From Anaerolineae bacterium (GTDB taxonomy: Bacteria; Chloroflexota; Anaerolineae; Aggregatilineales; Phototrophicaceae): DNA of 37,106 nt. Shown piece after piece: positions 1 through 7,059 of the stretch. How positions within the stretch are numbered: position 1 is the stretch's first letter; every line of letters begins with the position of its first letter. Below the pieces are notes generated by a model. It searched no databases. It was not told the origin of the DNA and was given only the letters and a program-made list of their open reading frames with translations. Location of the stretch: positions 1 to 37,106 of the forward strand of contig JAUZRW010000138.1 of the NCBI GenBank assembly GCA_030950085.1, read 5' to 3'. The translations under genes were made by a program, and so were the position numbers.

Positions 1-2
1 AC

Positions 3-809
3 CTGACAATTTTTGCAGGTGCTTTTACAAGGGTACTCGGTGTCAACAATGCTTTAACGCTTGAGCATTTTGAATTTGTTTTTCGTGGTGTCGGTGTTGA
101 ATCAATCGGCGATACGACCTTACTGGCGGTCATTTCGACACCGATAGCTGGCGTACTCGGTATTTTGATAGCCTTTTTGGTGGTACGCAAAAACTTTCTT
201 GGGCAGAGTGCGCTTGATTTCACAACCATGTTAGGTATTGCCGTTCCCGGTACAGTATTGGGCATCGGCTACTTGCTAATGTACAATACCCCCACGCAGA
301 TTCCGATTCCGTTTTTAGGCACGCCCGAAGACCCTTTTGCCCTGACAATTATTCCCAAAATAACGGGTGGTCGCGGTCTATTTGGGGGCGCACTAGCGAT
401 TGTGGTTGTCTTTGTGGTACGCAGTGTTCCGGCAGCATTGCGAACGGGGGCGGCTGCACTCTCACAGATTGACCCCTCGATTGAAGAAGCCTCAATTAGC
501 TTAGGTGCAGATAACGCTCGTACTTTCTTAAACATCACATTGCCTTTAGTACGTCCGGCATTTTTCGCTGGCTTGATATACGCCTTTGCCCGTTCGATGA
601 CTTCGCTATCAGCGATTATTTTCCTCACTACGCCAAAAACACAAATTATGACTCATCAAATTTTGAATGAAGTTGAAGGTGGGCGATTTGGTAATGCTTT
701 CGCTTTTTGTGTGGTCTTGATAGGCATCGTCTTCACGGCGATTGGGTTTCTCTATTTAACAGTCGGGTCAGCTACGGGCGCGGAACAGTCACTAGAAGGA
801 GTCGCTTAA
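3..809 (+). CDS. Iron-type ABC transporter permease, 3' part (5' end outside window)
   Basis: Inner-membrane subunit of a binding-protein-dependent ABC importer, probably for ferric iron (FbpB/SfuB-like). The frame is open from base 3 with no stop, so the N-terminal part lies before the window. Several hydrophobic segments are visible. An EAA-type cytoplasmic loop (EEASISLGADNARTFLNITL), which docks the ATPase, is followed by a membrane segment containing YAFARSMTSLSAIIFL, typical of iron-type permeases. The gene stops 2 bases before the ATPase start, so the two are one operon. Substrate assignment (Fe3+ versus polyamine, thiamine or phosphonate relatives) is inference, because the binding protein is not in the window. 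The in-frame ATG at 165 is internal, not a start. Confidence 0.85.
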   Translation: MTIFAGAFTRVLGVNNALTLEHFEFVFRGVGVESIGDTTLLAVISTPIAGVLGILIAFLVVRKNFLGQSALDFTTMLGIAVPGTVLGIGYLLMYNTPTQIPIPFLGTPEDPFALTIIPKITGGRGLFGGALAIVVVFVVRSVPAALRTGAAALSQIDPSIEEASISLGADNARTFLNITLPLVRPAFFAGLIYAFARSMTSLSAIIFLTTPKTQIMTHQILNEVEGGRFGNAFAFCVVLIGIVFTAIGFLYLTVGSATGAEQSLEGVA

Positions 810-811
810 CG

Positions 812-1921
812 ATGATTGAAAAAGCAAAGAAAGACCATGAAGCTGGCAGTCTGACACTTGAGTTGGTTGCAAAAATTTTTCCTCAACGCGGTGATGCGGG
901 TGAAGTGGTGGCAGTTGACCATGTTTCGCTGACTATCCAGCGCGGCGAATTTGTGACGCTGCTAGGACCTTCTGGTTGTGGTAAAACAACCACCCTGCGC
1001 CTGATTGCGGGCTTTGAGTTACCGACGAGTGGCAAAATATTTCTCGATAATATGGATATTACCAATCAACCACCGAATAAGCGTGATATGGCGCTTGTTT
1101 TCCAGAGTTATGCCCTTTTCCCGCATATGTCGGTTTATGACAATGTGGCGTATGGCTTAAAAATTCGTAATTTGTCTCGTGCTGCGATTGCAGATGGTGT
1201 CGAGCAAGTTTTACGTTTAGTTGGTTTAGAAGGCTTGGGAGACCGTCGCCCTAATCAGTTATCGGGTGGTCAGCAGCAACGAGTGGCATTAGCCCGATGT
1301 TTAGTGATGGAGCCGCGAGTCTTGCTTTTTGATGAACCACTATCCAATCTTGATGCTAAATTGCGTGTCCAGATGCGGAGCGAGATTCACAGTTTGCAAC
1401 GGCGCTTAAATGTCACCAGTGTTTATGTCACCCATGACCAAATCGAAGCAATGGCACTGTCTGACCGTATCGTGGTGATGAATGACGGGCAAATTGAGCA
1501 AATCGGCACACCAGAAGATGTCTATCGTCGCCCAACATCAAGTTTTGTCGCCGACTTTATTGGACGGGCGAATTTCTTGGAGACTCATATCGACTCTGCT
1601 AATAATGGGCATGTTAGCGTGCCGATTCTAGGACAAATGGTAGATGTTGCCCTCAATGATGCACCATCAGTCGGCACACGCATGACAGTTTTGTTGCGTC
1701 CAGAAGGCTTGAATTTGCGTGAAGATGAGAGTCTAAAACAAGCCAAAGTCCTCCAAGCGATGTATCTCGGCTCAGAAGTGGAGTACATTGTCGAAGTCGA
1801 TAATCAGCAATTGGTAGTGGTTAATAATGACCCCCGTGCCAGCCGTATTTTTAGTGCTGGGCAAACAGTGGGCATTGATGTCGTGCATGAAACTGTCCAT
1901 CTGTTGCCCGATGGTCTGTAG
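812..1921 (+). CDS. ABC transporter ATP-binding protein (iron/spermidine/putrescine type)
   Basis: Energises the permease encoded just upstream. The 369-residue product has Walker A GPSGCGKT at about residues 52-59, a Q-loop (VFQSYALFP), signature LSGGQQQRVALAR at about 150-162, Walker B VLLFDEP at about 170-176, and the switch histidine in YVTHDQ. A C-terminal TOBE-like region follows from about residue 240 and contains LLRPEG, the usual FbpC/PotA arrangement and length. I chose ATG 812 because an AGAAGGAG ribosome-binding site (794-801) lies about 10 bases upstream. The open frame reaches back to 707, but that part overlaps the permease in another frame. The exact substrate is not shown by the sequence. 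Confidence 0.9.
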   Translation: MIEKAKKDHEAGSLTLELVAKIFPQRGDAGEVVAVDHVSLTIQRGEFVTLLGPSGCGKTTTLRLIAGFELPTSGKIFLDNMDITNQPPNKRDMALVFQSYALFPHMSVYDNVAYGLKIRNLSRAAIADGVEQVLRLVGLEGLGDRRPNQLSGGQQQRVALARCLVMEPRVLLFDEPLSNLDAKLRVQMRSEIHSLQRRLNVTSVYVTHDQIEAMALSDRIVVMNDGQIEQIGTPEDVYRRPTSSFVADFIGRANFLETHIDSANNGHVSVPILGQMVDVALNDAPSVGTRMTVLLRPEGLNLREDESLKQAKVLQAMYLGSEVEYIVEVDNQQLVVVNNDPRASRIFSAGQTVGIDVVHETVHLLPDGL

Positions 1922-1924
1922 TCG

Positions 1925-2656
1925 TTAAACACCCCAATAATCGAGGATATCGTGTAATCCAGCTGCTGCATGGTATGGTGATACATACTTTGCAACAGCT
2001 TTTACATCATCTGTGGCATTAGCCGGTGCCACCGGATAGCCCAGCAGTTTGAGAAAATCGGCATCTGCCATCGAATCGCCCACCCCTGCCATGTCTGCCA
2101 TGTCAATACCCGTTACCTGAGACAGCCAGTCTAAGCCTGTGCCTTTGCTGATGTGCTTCGGCTGGATATTGAGGGCAACTATCGCTGGAACGACAATAAA
2201 ATTTTCACTATATTGCGCGAGAGTGACAGTCATTTCTTCTGTAATATCATCTATCGTGTAGGGGCTAATCGCAAACAACGAATGGCAGATGGTTTTGCCG
2301 GGTTGCCAATAGGCTTTTCCAGTTTGTACCACTGCTTTATCGACAATATCGACAATCTGATTGAGTGCTTTTTTATCCTCTTTTGTCATCAGTGGCATTT
2401 CCTGAAATTGATAGCTTTCAGGCGAGTACAAGCCTGCGCCCGATTCATAGAGCGCCGGTTGCCAAGCATCTATCGCTTGCATCACAGCTTCGACATACGG
2501 CGAAGGTCGTCCGGTATTGAGGGTGACTGATGGAAGTGAATCATCACGACGCGCTAGGCGATTTAATGTGGCTAGGCGCTGAAATAGGGTCAAATCAAAT
2601 GCTTGCGCTTCTCCAAGTGCTAATACACCATCAATATCGAGAACAATTAGTTTCAT
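1925..2656 (-). CDS. HAD-superfamily phosphatase (Cof/IIB type)
   Basis: Probable cytoplasmic phosphatase acting on a small phosphorylated metabolite. The 243-residue protein opens with HAD motif I, VLDIDG (nucleophile Asp7, acid Asp9). It has motif II in TLNTGR, a conserved Lys in KHISKGTGL, and motif IV GVGDSMADADFL near the C-terminus. A cap domain lies between motifs II and III, as in IIB enzymes such as sugar-phosphate or phosphoglycolate phosphatases. The start is supported by AAGGA on the minus strand just upstream. Its 3' end is 3 bases from the converging ABC ATPase gene, with no room for a separate terminator. It diverges from the methyltransferase gene. The substrate cannot be read from the sequence. 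Confidence 0.85.
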   Translation of the reverse strand: MKLIVLDIDGVLALGEAQAFDLTLFQRLATLNRLARRDDSLPSVTLNTGRPSPYVEAVMQAIDAWQPALYESGAGLYSPESYQFQEMPLMTKEDKKALNQIVDIVDKAVVQTGKAYWQPGKTICHSLFAISPYTIDDITEEMTVTLAQYSENFIVVPAIVALNIQPKHISKGTGLDWLSQVTGIDMADMAGVGDSMADADFLKLLGYPVAPANATDDVKAVAKYVSPYHAAAGLHDILDYWGV

Positions 2657-2688
2657 GTTTTTTCCTTGATTGTGCAGTTATTTGGAAT

Positions 2689-2717
2689 TTGCCATATCGT
2701 ATTGACTATTGTATTCT
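2689..2717 (+). promoter_or_regulatory. Candidate sigma-70-type promoter for the restriction-modification pair
   Basis: TTGCCA (2689-2694), a 17-base spacer and TATTCT (2712-2717) lie in the divergent gap before the methyltransferase gene. Transcription would start near 2724. That would leave the in-frame ATG at 2718 untranscribed and favour ATG 2751. Pattern match only. Confidence 0.4.
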
Positions 2718-2750
2718 ATGGACACCTGTTCGCAAAAGATTGTCATCGTA

Positions 2751-3773
2751 ATGTCTTACATCGAAATACTCAATAACTTATTAAAACCCAAAATACCGAC
2801 AAAACCTGTCGTTCTTGATTTGTTTTCAGGCAGTGGTGGTTTAGCATTAGGCTTTGAGGCATTAGGCTTTGAAACAATTGGATTTGACCAAGATGCCGAT
2901 TGTTGTGATACTTATCGCTCAAACCTGCTTGGACAATGCGAACAGATTGTATTAAATAAAACGATAGATTTGCCACAAGCAGATATTATTGTTGGAGGAC
3001 CCCCATGCCAACCATTTAGCGTGGGTGGAGAGCAAAAAGGGTTAGAAGATGCACGAGATGGCTTCCCAATTTTTTTGCACGCAGTTCGTACATTACAACC
3101 CAAAATTTTTCTCATAGAAAATGTTCGGGGATTACTCTATCGCAACAAATGGTACTTCGACCTAATCCGCAAAGCATTATCAGAAGTGGGTTATATGGTT
3201 GAATATCAACTGATTAATGCTGTGAATTATGGTGTGCCTCAGAATCGCCAAAGAGTATTTATAATTGGACATCAGGCAGGTTATCAATTTCCACTACAGC
3301 AAAAGAAAAAAGTGACAGCCGGTGAAGCCCTAGACCAACTTGTATATGCCATCTCGTCGCAATCGAAATTTTTGACACAAAGTATGGATGACTATGTAGC
3401 ACGCTATGAAAAAGCCTCCCATTGTATTACGCCGCGTGATTTACATTTGGATAAACCAGCAAGAACACTCACTTGTCGTAATATCGCGGGTGCAACAGGT
3501 GATATGATGCGAATTAAATTGCCTGATGGTCGTCGCAGAAGGCTAACTGTTCGAGAAGCCGCTCGATTGCAAACTTTTCCTGATTGGTTTCAATTTAGTG
3601 GTACAGAAACCAGTCAATTTAACCAGATTGGTAATGCTGTGCCACCTCTATTAGCTTATCACTTTGCAAAAACCATCGCAGAATATCTTGGCTTGGATGT
3701 TGATGATACGCCTGATTTATTCCTGCAAACCCGACCGCGACAATTGTTATTACCACTAGAAGGTATTAGTTAG
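2751..3773 (+). CDS. DNA (cytosine-5) methyltransferase of a type II R-M system
   Basis: Transfers a methyl group from S-adenosylmethionine to C5 of cytosine within the recognition site, protecting host DNA from the nuclease encoded next. The C5-methylase motifs are present in order: motif I VLDLFSGSGGLALGFEALGF (about residues 21-40), motif IV GGPPCQPFS with catalytic Cys86, motif VI ENVRG, motif VIII QNRQRVFIIG, a target-recognition stretch, then motif X GNAVPPLLAYHFAKTIAEYL. About 340 residues is a normal length. The start is uncertain: in-frame TTG 2709 and ATG 2718 also exist, and no strong ribosome-binding site marks any of them. I prefer 2751 because of the likely promoter position. 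The gene ends 1 base before the endonuclease start. The pair reads visibly more A/T-rich than its neighbours, which fits horizontal gain (impression, not counted). Confidence 0.9.
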   Translation: MSYIEILNNLLKPKIPTKPVVLDLFSGSGGLALGFEALGFETIGFDQDADCCDTYRSNLLGQCEQIVLNKTIDLPQADIIVGGPPCQPFSVGGEQKGLEDARDGFPIFLHAVRTLQPKIFLIENVRGLLYRNKWYFDLIRKALSEVGYMVEYQLINAVNYGVPQNRQRVFIIGHQAGYQFPLQQKKKVTAGEALDQLVYAISSQSKFLTQSMDDYVARYEKASHCITPRDLHLDKPARTLTCRNIAGATGDMMRIKLPDGRRRRLTVREAARLQTFPDWFQFSGTETSQFNQIGNAVPPLLAYHFAKTIAEYLGLDVDDTPDLFLQTRPRQLLLPLEGIS

Positions 3774-3774
3774 T

Positions 3775-4797
3775 ATGGCAATTGCTATTGTCCAAATTTT
3801 GCGTAAGTCAGCCAATTTCCAGCGAAAGTCTGAAACAGTTCAACAAGTTATCTCCGATGCCGTTCATATTCTACAGTCTGTTGGTATTCCCATAGATACA
3901 ACCCCACGACGTTTAGAGCGCATGGCTATGGCATTTCTGACAATCGCTAACGTAAAAGCATCATCAGATTGGGCATCTGTTGAAAAGTTGACCCAAAATC
4001 ATCAGCTTAAAACCCGTGAAATTATTGAATTTATCAATGAAAATTTTGATGAAGCTATTTCAAGTGGTTCATATGATGATATCCGCCGCAAAGATTTGAA
4101 ACTGACAGTGGCAGCAGGTATTATTCTCCAATCTGAGCCCGATACGGCACGAAATAATCCCAATCGCGCCTATGTACTGAATCCAAACTATGTTGAATTG
4201 ATAAGAAATTTTGGAACATCTGAATGGCTCAATCAGCTTGAAGCGTTTCTAGCAAACCGCACGACACTCGCGCAGGAATTATCCACAAAGCGACAAATTA
4301 CACCGATTCCTGTCATTCTGCCAACAGGTGTAACACTCGATTTTTCGCCCGGAAAACATAATGAACTCCAAAAAGCAATTATCGAAGAATTCTTGCCACG
4401 ATACGGTTATGGAGCAGAGATTTTATATGTGGGTGATGCAACCGATAAGTTTAAGCATTATGAAAAGGACAAATTAGGTGAATTGCAGTTCTTTGAATTA
4501 GGTCACGGTGAATTACCAGATATTATCGCCTATTCTCAACAAATGAATTGGCTATACTTGATTGAAGCTGTACACTCATCAGGCGCAATCACGCCACTTC
4601 GCTTAAGATTGCTTAAATCACTAACTGCAAAATGTAAAGCTGATATCATCTATGTGACCGCATTTTTGGATAGAAAGACCTTTCGCAGATTTGTAGCTGA
4701 TATTGCATGGGAAACAGAGGTGTGGATTGCTGCCGACCCCGACCAATTGATACATTTTGATGGAGATAAATTCTTGGGACCCTATTCAGAAATATAG
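3775..4797 (+). CDS. BsuBI/PstI-family type II restriction endonuclease
   Basis: Cleaves unmodified DNA at the site protected by the adjacent methylase. The 340-residue protein has the two-part layout of the BsuBI/PstI family. A helical N-terminal DNA-recognition half runs from residue 1 to about 170. The C-terminal nuclease half contains the family-typical stretches LPDIIAYSQQMNWLYLIEAVHSSG, YVTAFLDRKTFRRF and IAWETEVWIA, ending in HFDGDKFLGPY. The PD...EAVHSSG segment contains the likely metal-binding residues of a PD-(D/E)XK-like core. AGAAGG at 3758-3763 gives a good ribosome-binding site and the gap to the methylase is 1 base, so they are cotranscribed. Family PstI and BsuBI recognise CTGCAG. 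The specificity here is unknown because the partner methylase is of another class. Confidence 0.88.
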   Translation: MAIAIVQILRKSANFQRKSETVQQVISDAVHILQSVGIPIDTTPRRLERMAMAFLTIANVKASSDWASVEKLTQNHQLKTREIIEFINENFDEAISSGSYDDIRRKDLKLTVAAGIILQSEPDTARNNPNRAYVLNPNYVELIRNFGTSEWLNQLEAFLANRTTLAQELSTKRQITPIPVILPTGVTLDFSPGKHNELQKAIIEEFLPRYGYGAEILYVGDATDKFKHYEKDKLGELQFFELGHGELPDIIAYSQQMNWLYLIEAVHSSGAITPLRLRLLKSLTAKCKADIIYVTAFLDRKTFRRFVADIAWETEVWIAADPDQLIHFDGDKFLGPYSEI

Positions 4798-4856
4798 TCT
4801 CTATGATTTTAACGCATAATAATCTTGCTGTTAGAACATGTTGAAAGATTGAACGT

Positions 4857-5549
4857 ATGTCTATGCCCGAACTTGAAGTGATTGCCCTGTCGCTAGAAGA
4901 TGCTATCGCGGCTGAAAATGGTGGTGCGAGTAGTGTCGAAATCATTGCCAATTTAGCAGTAGGCGGTCTCACGCCAGATTTAGACTTAGTGCGACAGATT
5001 GTTGCTCGTGTTCATATCGAGACGCATGTAATTGTGCGACCTCATGCGGATAGCTTCGTCTATGATGCAGGCGACAAAGAAGCGATGCACAATATAGTGC
5101 GCGAACTATCAAAATTGCCGATTAGCAGTGTTGTGATTGGCGGCATGACAGCAGATGGCAATTTTGACTTTGACTTGCTCCATGCTGTAATGAACGAAAT
5201 TGAAGCCGAACGCATCACCATTCATCGTGTGATAGACCATGTTAATGCCCCCTATGCTGCCTTACAAAAATTGAGCCAGATGATAGGCTATGTACTTTGT
5301 TCGGGCGCAATCACAAATGCCTATGATGGGCGACACAAAATGGCACAATGGGTAAAATCGTTGGGAGCAGACCTGTATTTTAAGTGTGGTGGTGGCATTA
5401 CATTGGAGAATGTTATGGCGATTCAGCAGGTGGTCAATGCGCCGACGATTCATAGCGGAAGAGCCGTTCGTTCGCTAGGTGGTGTCGATAGTGAAAAAGT
5501 AGCACAACTTGTCGCCTTATTGGATGAGAATCAAAAAGACGACCCGTAG
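4857..5549 (+). CDS. cutC: CutC-family protein (copper homeostasis family)
   Basis: Single-domain TIM-barrel-like cytoplasmic protein of 230 residues, matching the usual CutC length. Family features are an N-terminal LEVIALSLEDAIAAENGGAS strand-helix, GGLTPDLDLVRQI, HVIVRPHADSFVYD, VVIGGMTADGNFD, ITIHRVIDH and a C-terminal CGGGITLENV. CutC was linked to copper tolerance in E. coli, but its biochemical role is unsettled and no copper ligands or copper genes are seen here. The segment VLCSGAITNAYDG is a little divergent from the usual LLTSG version. Translation may start at ATG 4857 or at the in-frame ATG 4863; neither has a strong ribosome-binding site. The stop codon sits inside the hairpin shared with the converging pilin gene. 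Confidence 0.8.
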   Translation: MSMPELEVIALSLEDAIAAENGGASSVEIIANLAVGGLTPDLDLVRQIVARVHIETHVIVRPHADSFVYDAGDKEAMHNIVRELSKLPISSVVIGGMTADGNFDFDLLHAVMNEIEAERITIHRVIDHVNAPYAALQKLSQMIGYVLCSGAITNAYDGRHKMAQWVKSLGADLYFKCGGGITLENVMAIQQVVNAPTIHSGRAVRSLGGVDSEKVAQLVALLDENQKDDP

Positions 5550-5555
5550 GTCGCC
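5533..5555 (-). terminator. Rho-independent terminator for the pilin gene (possibly bidirectional)
   Basis: GACGACC (5538-5544) pairs with GGTCGCC (5549-5555) around a 4-base loop. Read on the minus strand the stem is followed by five T, the expected layout downstream of the pilin stop at 5579. On the plus strand it is followed by TTCGTTTT, so it could also end the CutC transcript, whose stop codon lies at 5547-5549. Confidence 0.65.
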
Positions 5556-5578
5556 TTCGTTTTACTAAGTGTTGCAGT

Positions 5579-5740
5579 TTAGCCGTTACCACGCAGACCG
5601 TTGATAACGTTCGAGAAGATGTTACCAATTGTGGGGCCAAGGACTGCCAAGACGACAATCACGACAACTGCCACGAGGACCAAGATAAGGGCGTATTCCA
5701 CCAAACCTTGACCTTCTTCGTTTTGAGGACGATACAACAT
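5579..5740 (-). CDS. Flp-type (type IVb) pilin, 53 residues
   Basis: Small structural pilin subunit exported by a Tad-type system. It begins MLYRPQNEEG and continues QGLVEYALILVLVAVVVIVV, the class hallmark: a prepilin-peptidase site after Gly, then Glu at about position +5 of the mature part followed by one long hydrophobic helix. The C-terminus is short (NIFSNVINGLRGNG), so the mature protein is little more than a helix, as in other Flp pilins. AGGAG lies about 8 bases before the ATG. It has its own promoter, leader hairpins and terminator, and no tad or cpa assembly gene is near, so the secretion machinery must be elsewhere. Whether it makes adhesion fibres is inference. Confidence 0.88.
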   Translation of the reverse strand: MLYRPQNEEGQGLVEYALILVLVAVVVIVVLAVLGPTIGNIFSNVINGLRGNG

Positions 5741-5777
5741 AATGTATTACTCCTAATCCGAATATGATAAATGATAA

Positions 5778-5819
5778 GGCACTAATGATGATGTGCCAAT
5801 TGTAGAGATAACTCTACAA
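5778..5819 (-). promoter_or_regulatory. Two hairpins in the pilin mRNA leader
   Basis: A perfect 8-bp stem, TTGTAGAG (5800-5807) and CTCTACAA (5812-5819) with a 4-base loop, lies at the expected 5' end of the transcript. A second stem, GGCAC (5778-5782) and GTGCC (5792-5796), lies between it and the start codon. Such 5' hairpins can stabilise abundant short mRNAs; that role is inference. Confidence 0.45.
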
Positions 5820-5821
5820 GC

Positions 5822-5851
5822 AGTATACCACAGAACAATAATAAAATGCAA
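5822..5851 (-). promoter_or_regulatory. Candidate promoter of the pilin gene
   Basis: Read on the minus strand: TTGCAT (5851-5846), an 18-base spacer, then TATACT (5827-5822). Predicted transcription start is near 5815, about 75 bases before the pilin ATG. Both boxes are close to the sigma-70 consensus. Confidence 0.5.
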
Positions 5852-5939
5852 GCGCTTTTTGTAACATTGTACAATATATGTGTGACATTATGTGAAGTGA
5901 CCACGAATCTAAAAAATTATCCTGATTTTGGGCTGAAAG

Positions 5940-5969
5940 ATGCCAAAATAATCATGAAGAGCATATAAT
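5940..5969 (+). promoter_or_regulatory. Candidate promoter for the GNAT-helicase gene pair
   Basis: A perfect TATAAT (5964-5969) is preceded at 18 bases by ATGCCA (5940-5945), a weak -35 box. The start codon of the acetyltransferase follows about 30 bases after the predicted start site. Confidence 0.4.
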
Positions 5970-6005
5970 GGAAAATACATCGTCGATAAAAGGTAGGCAA
6001 TCCTG

Positions 6006-7016
6006 ATGATTGGTACACTACTTTCTTCTAAAAAATCAGACTCTAAGAGTGGCTTACGTCCTGTTAATATCCGAACAGACTTAGCACAATTGGCGGATTT
6101 AATCGAACTCGCTTTCCGTGACACAATGGATGACAATGGGCGAGCAGCCATCCGTGAATGGCGCACAATGAGTTCAATGGGGACGCTATTAGGATTCTTA
6201 GGTCGCTTTAATGAATTGGCACTCGGTATTGGATCGGGCTATGTCTGGCTAGAAGATAATCGGATTGTCGGCAATGTGTCGATTTATCCAGCCAGATGGT
6301 CTCGTCAAGTGGGGAAAGCATGGCTTATTGCCAATGTCAGTGTGCATCCTGATTATCAACGGCGTGGGATTGCACGACAGTTAATGCAAGCCAGCCTTGA
6401 TATGATTCGCGGCAAAGGTGGGCAACAGGCTATTTTGCAAGTCGATTATGATAATGATGCGGCTCTCAACTTGTATGATAATATGGGCTTTATACGAGAA
6501 CGTGCATTTACGACTTGGTCGCGCAGTGCCATACTTTCTAGCCCACTCGCGCACGATATCGACAATACGTTTATCACCCACCCACGCCGTAGCGATTGGC
6601 AAGCAGAATATGCTCTTGCACAGTCACAGCGTCCCAATATGAAGGGCGGTATTGGTTGGTTAAAACCTGTGCATCAAGGACTCTTTCAGCCTTCAATATT
6701 AGACAGCATTTTACGCTCATTGTCTTTCAACTCGACAGAGCGCCTCATCATTCGGGCTGATGATAGTCAGCAGATAGCTGCGACACTGTGGATTGAAAAG
6801 GGTGTCACGATGATAAGTACGCGCCTTGTGTTGATGGTAGACTCGAAGCACTTTGTCCCCTATGCAGAGATTTTGCTCAATTCGGCATTGCGGCGTTTTC
6901 GCACGACATCTATGATGATTGAGCATCCGCATGATGATGAACAGGCGACGGATTTATTGAAACGCTATCGCTTTCGTCCACAACGCACTTTATGGCATAT
7001 GCGAACAGAACTTTGA
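6006..7016 (+). CDS. GNAT-family N-acetyltransferase
   Basis: Acetyl-CoA-dependent N-acetyltransferase of unknown substrate. The GNAT core is in the first half: after a helical N-terminus, NRIVGNVSIYP forms the central strand. ANVSVHPDYQRRGIARQLMQ (about residues 105-125) is motif A with the acetyl-CoA pyrophosphate loop RRGIA, and ALNLYDNMGF is motif B. At 336 residues it is twice the size of a single GNAT domain. The C-terminal half, ending LLKRYRFRPQRTLWHMRTEL, resembles a degenerate second GNAT fold, so this may be a tandem enzyme with one active site. AGGTAGG lies upstream of ATG 6006. The helicase gene follows after 43 bases and may be cotranscribed. Confidence 0.82.
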   Translation: MIGTLLSSKKSDSKSGLRPVNIRTDLAQLADLIELAFRDTMDDNGRAAIREWRTMSSMGTLLGFLGRFNELALGIGSGYVWLEDNRIVGNVSIYPARWSRQVGKAWLIANVSVHPDYQRRGIARQLMQASLDMIRGKGGQQAILQVDYDNDAALNLYDNMGFIRERAFTTWSRSAILSSPLAHDIDNTFITHPRRSDWQAEYALAQSQRPNMKGGIGWLKPVHQGLFQPSILDSILRSLSFNSTERLIIRADDSQQIAATLWIEKGVTMISTRLVLMVDSKHFVPYAEILLNSALRRFRTTSMMIEHPHDDEQATDLLKRYRFRPQRTLWHMRTEL

Positions 7017-7059
7017 TGAATTTTTTAATAAAAATTAGAGATTTCAGGATAATTCAATA

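Noticed and set aside
707-811. Longer N-terminus for the iron-type ABC ATPase
   Set aside because: The extension overlaps the permease gene in another frame. A strong ribosome-binding site and the conserved layout point to ATG 812.
2153-2530. 125-residue plus-strand frame opposite the HAD phosphatase
   Set aside because: The minus-strand frame contains all HAD motifs. The plus-strand frame has no ribosome-binding site or recognisable sequence.
5741-6005. Riboswitch or small RNA in the region upstream of the pilin and GNAT genes
   Set aside because: Only simple hairpins and promoters are visible, with no conserved riboswitch core that I recognise.
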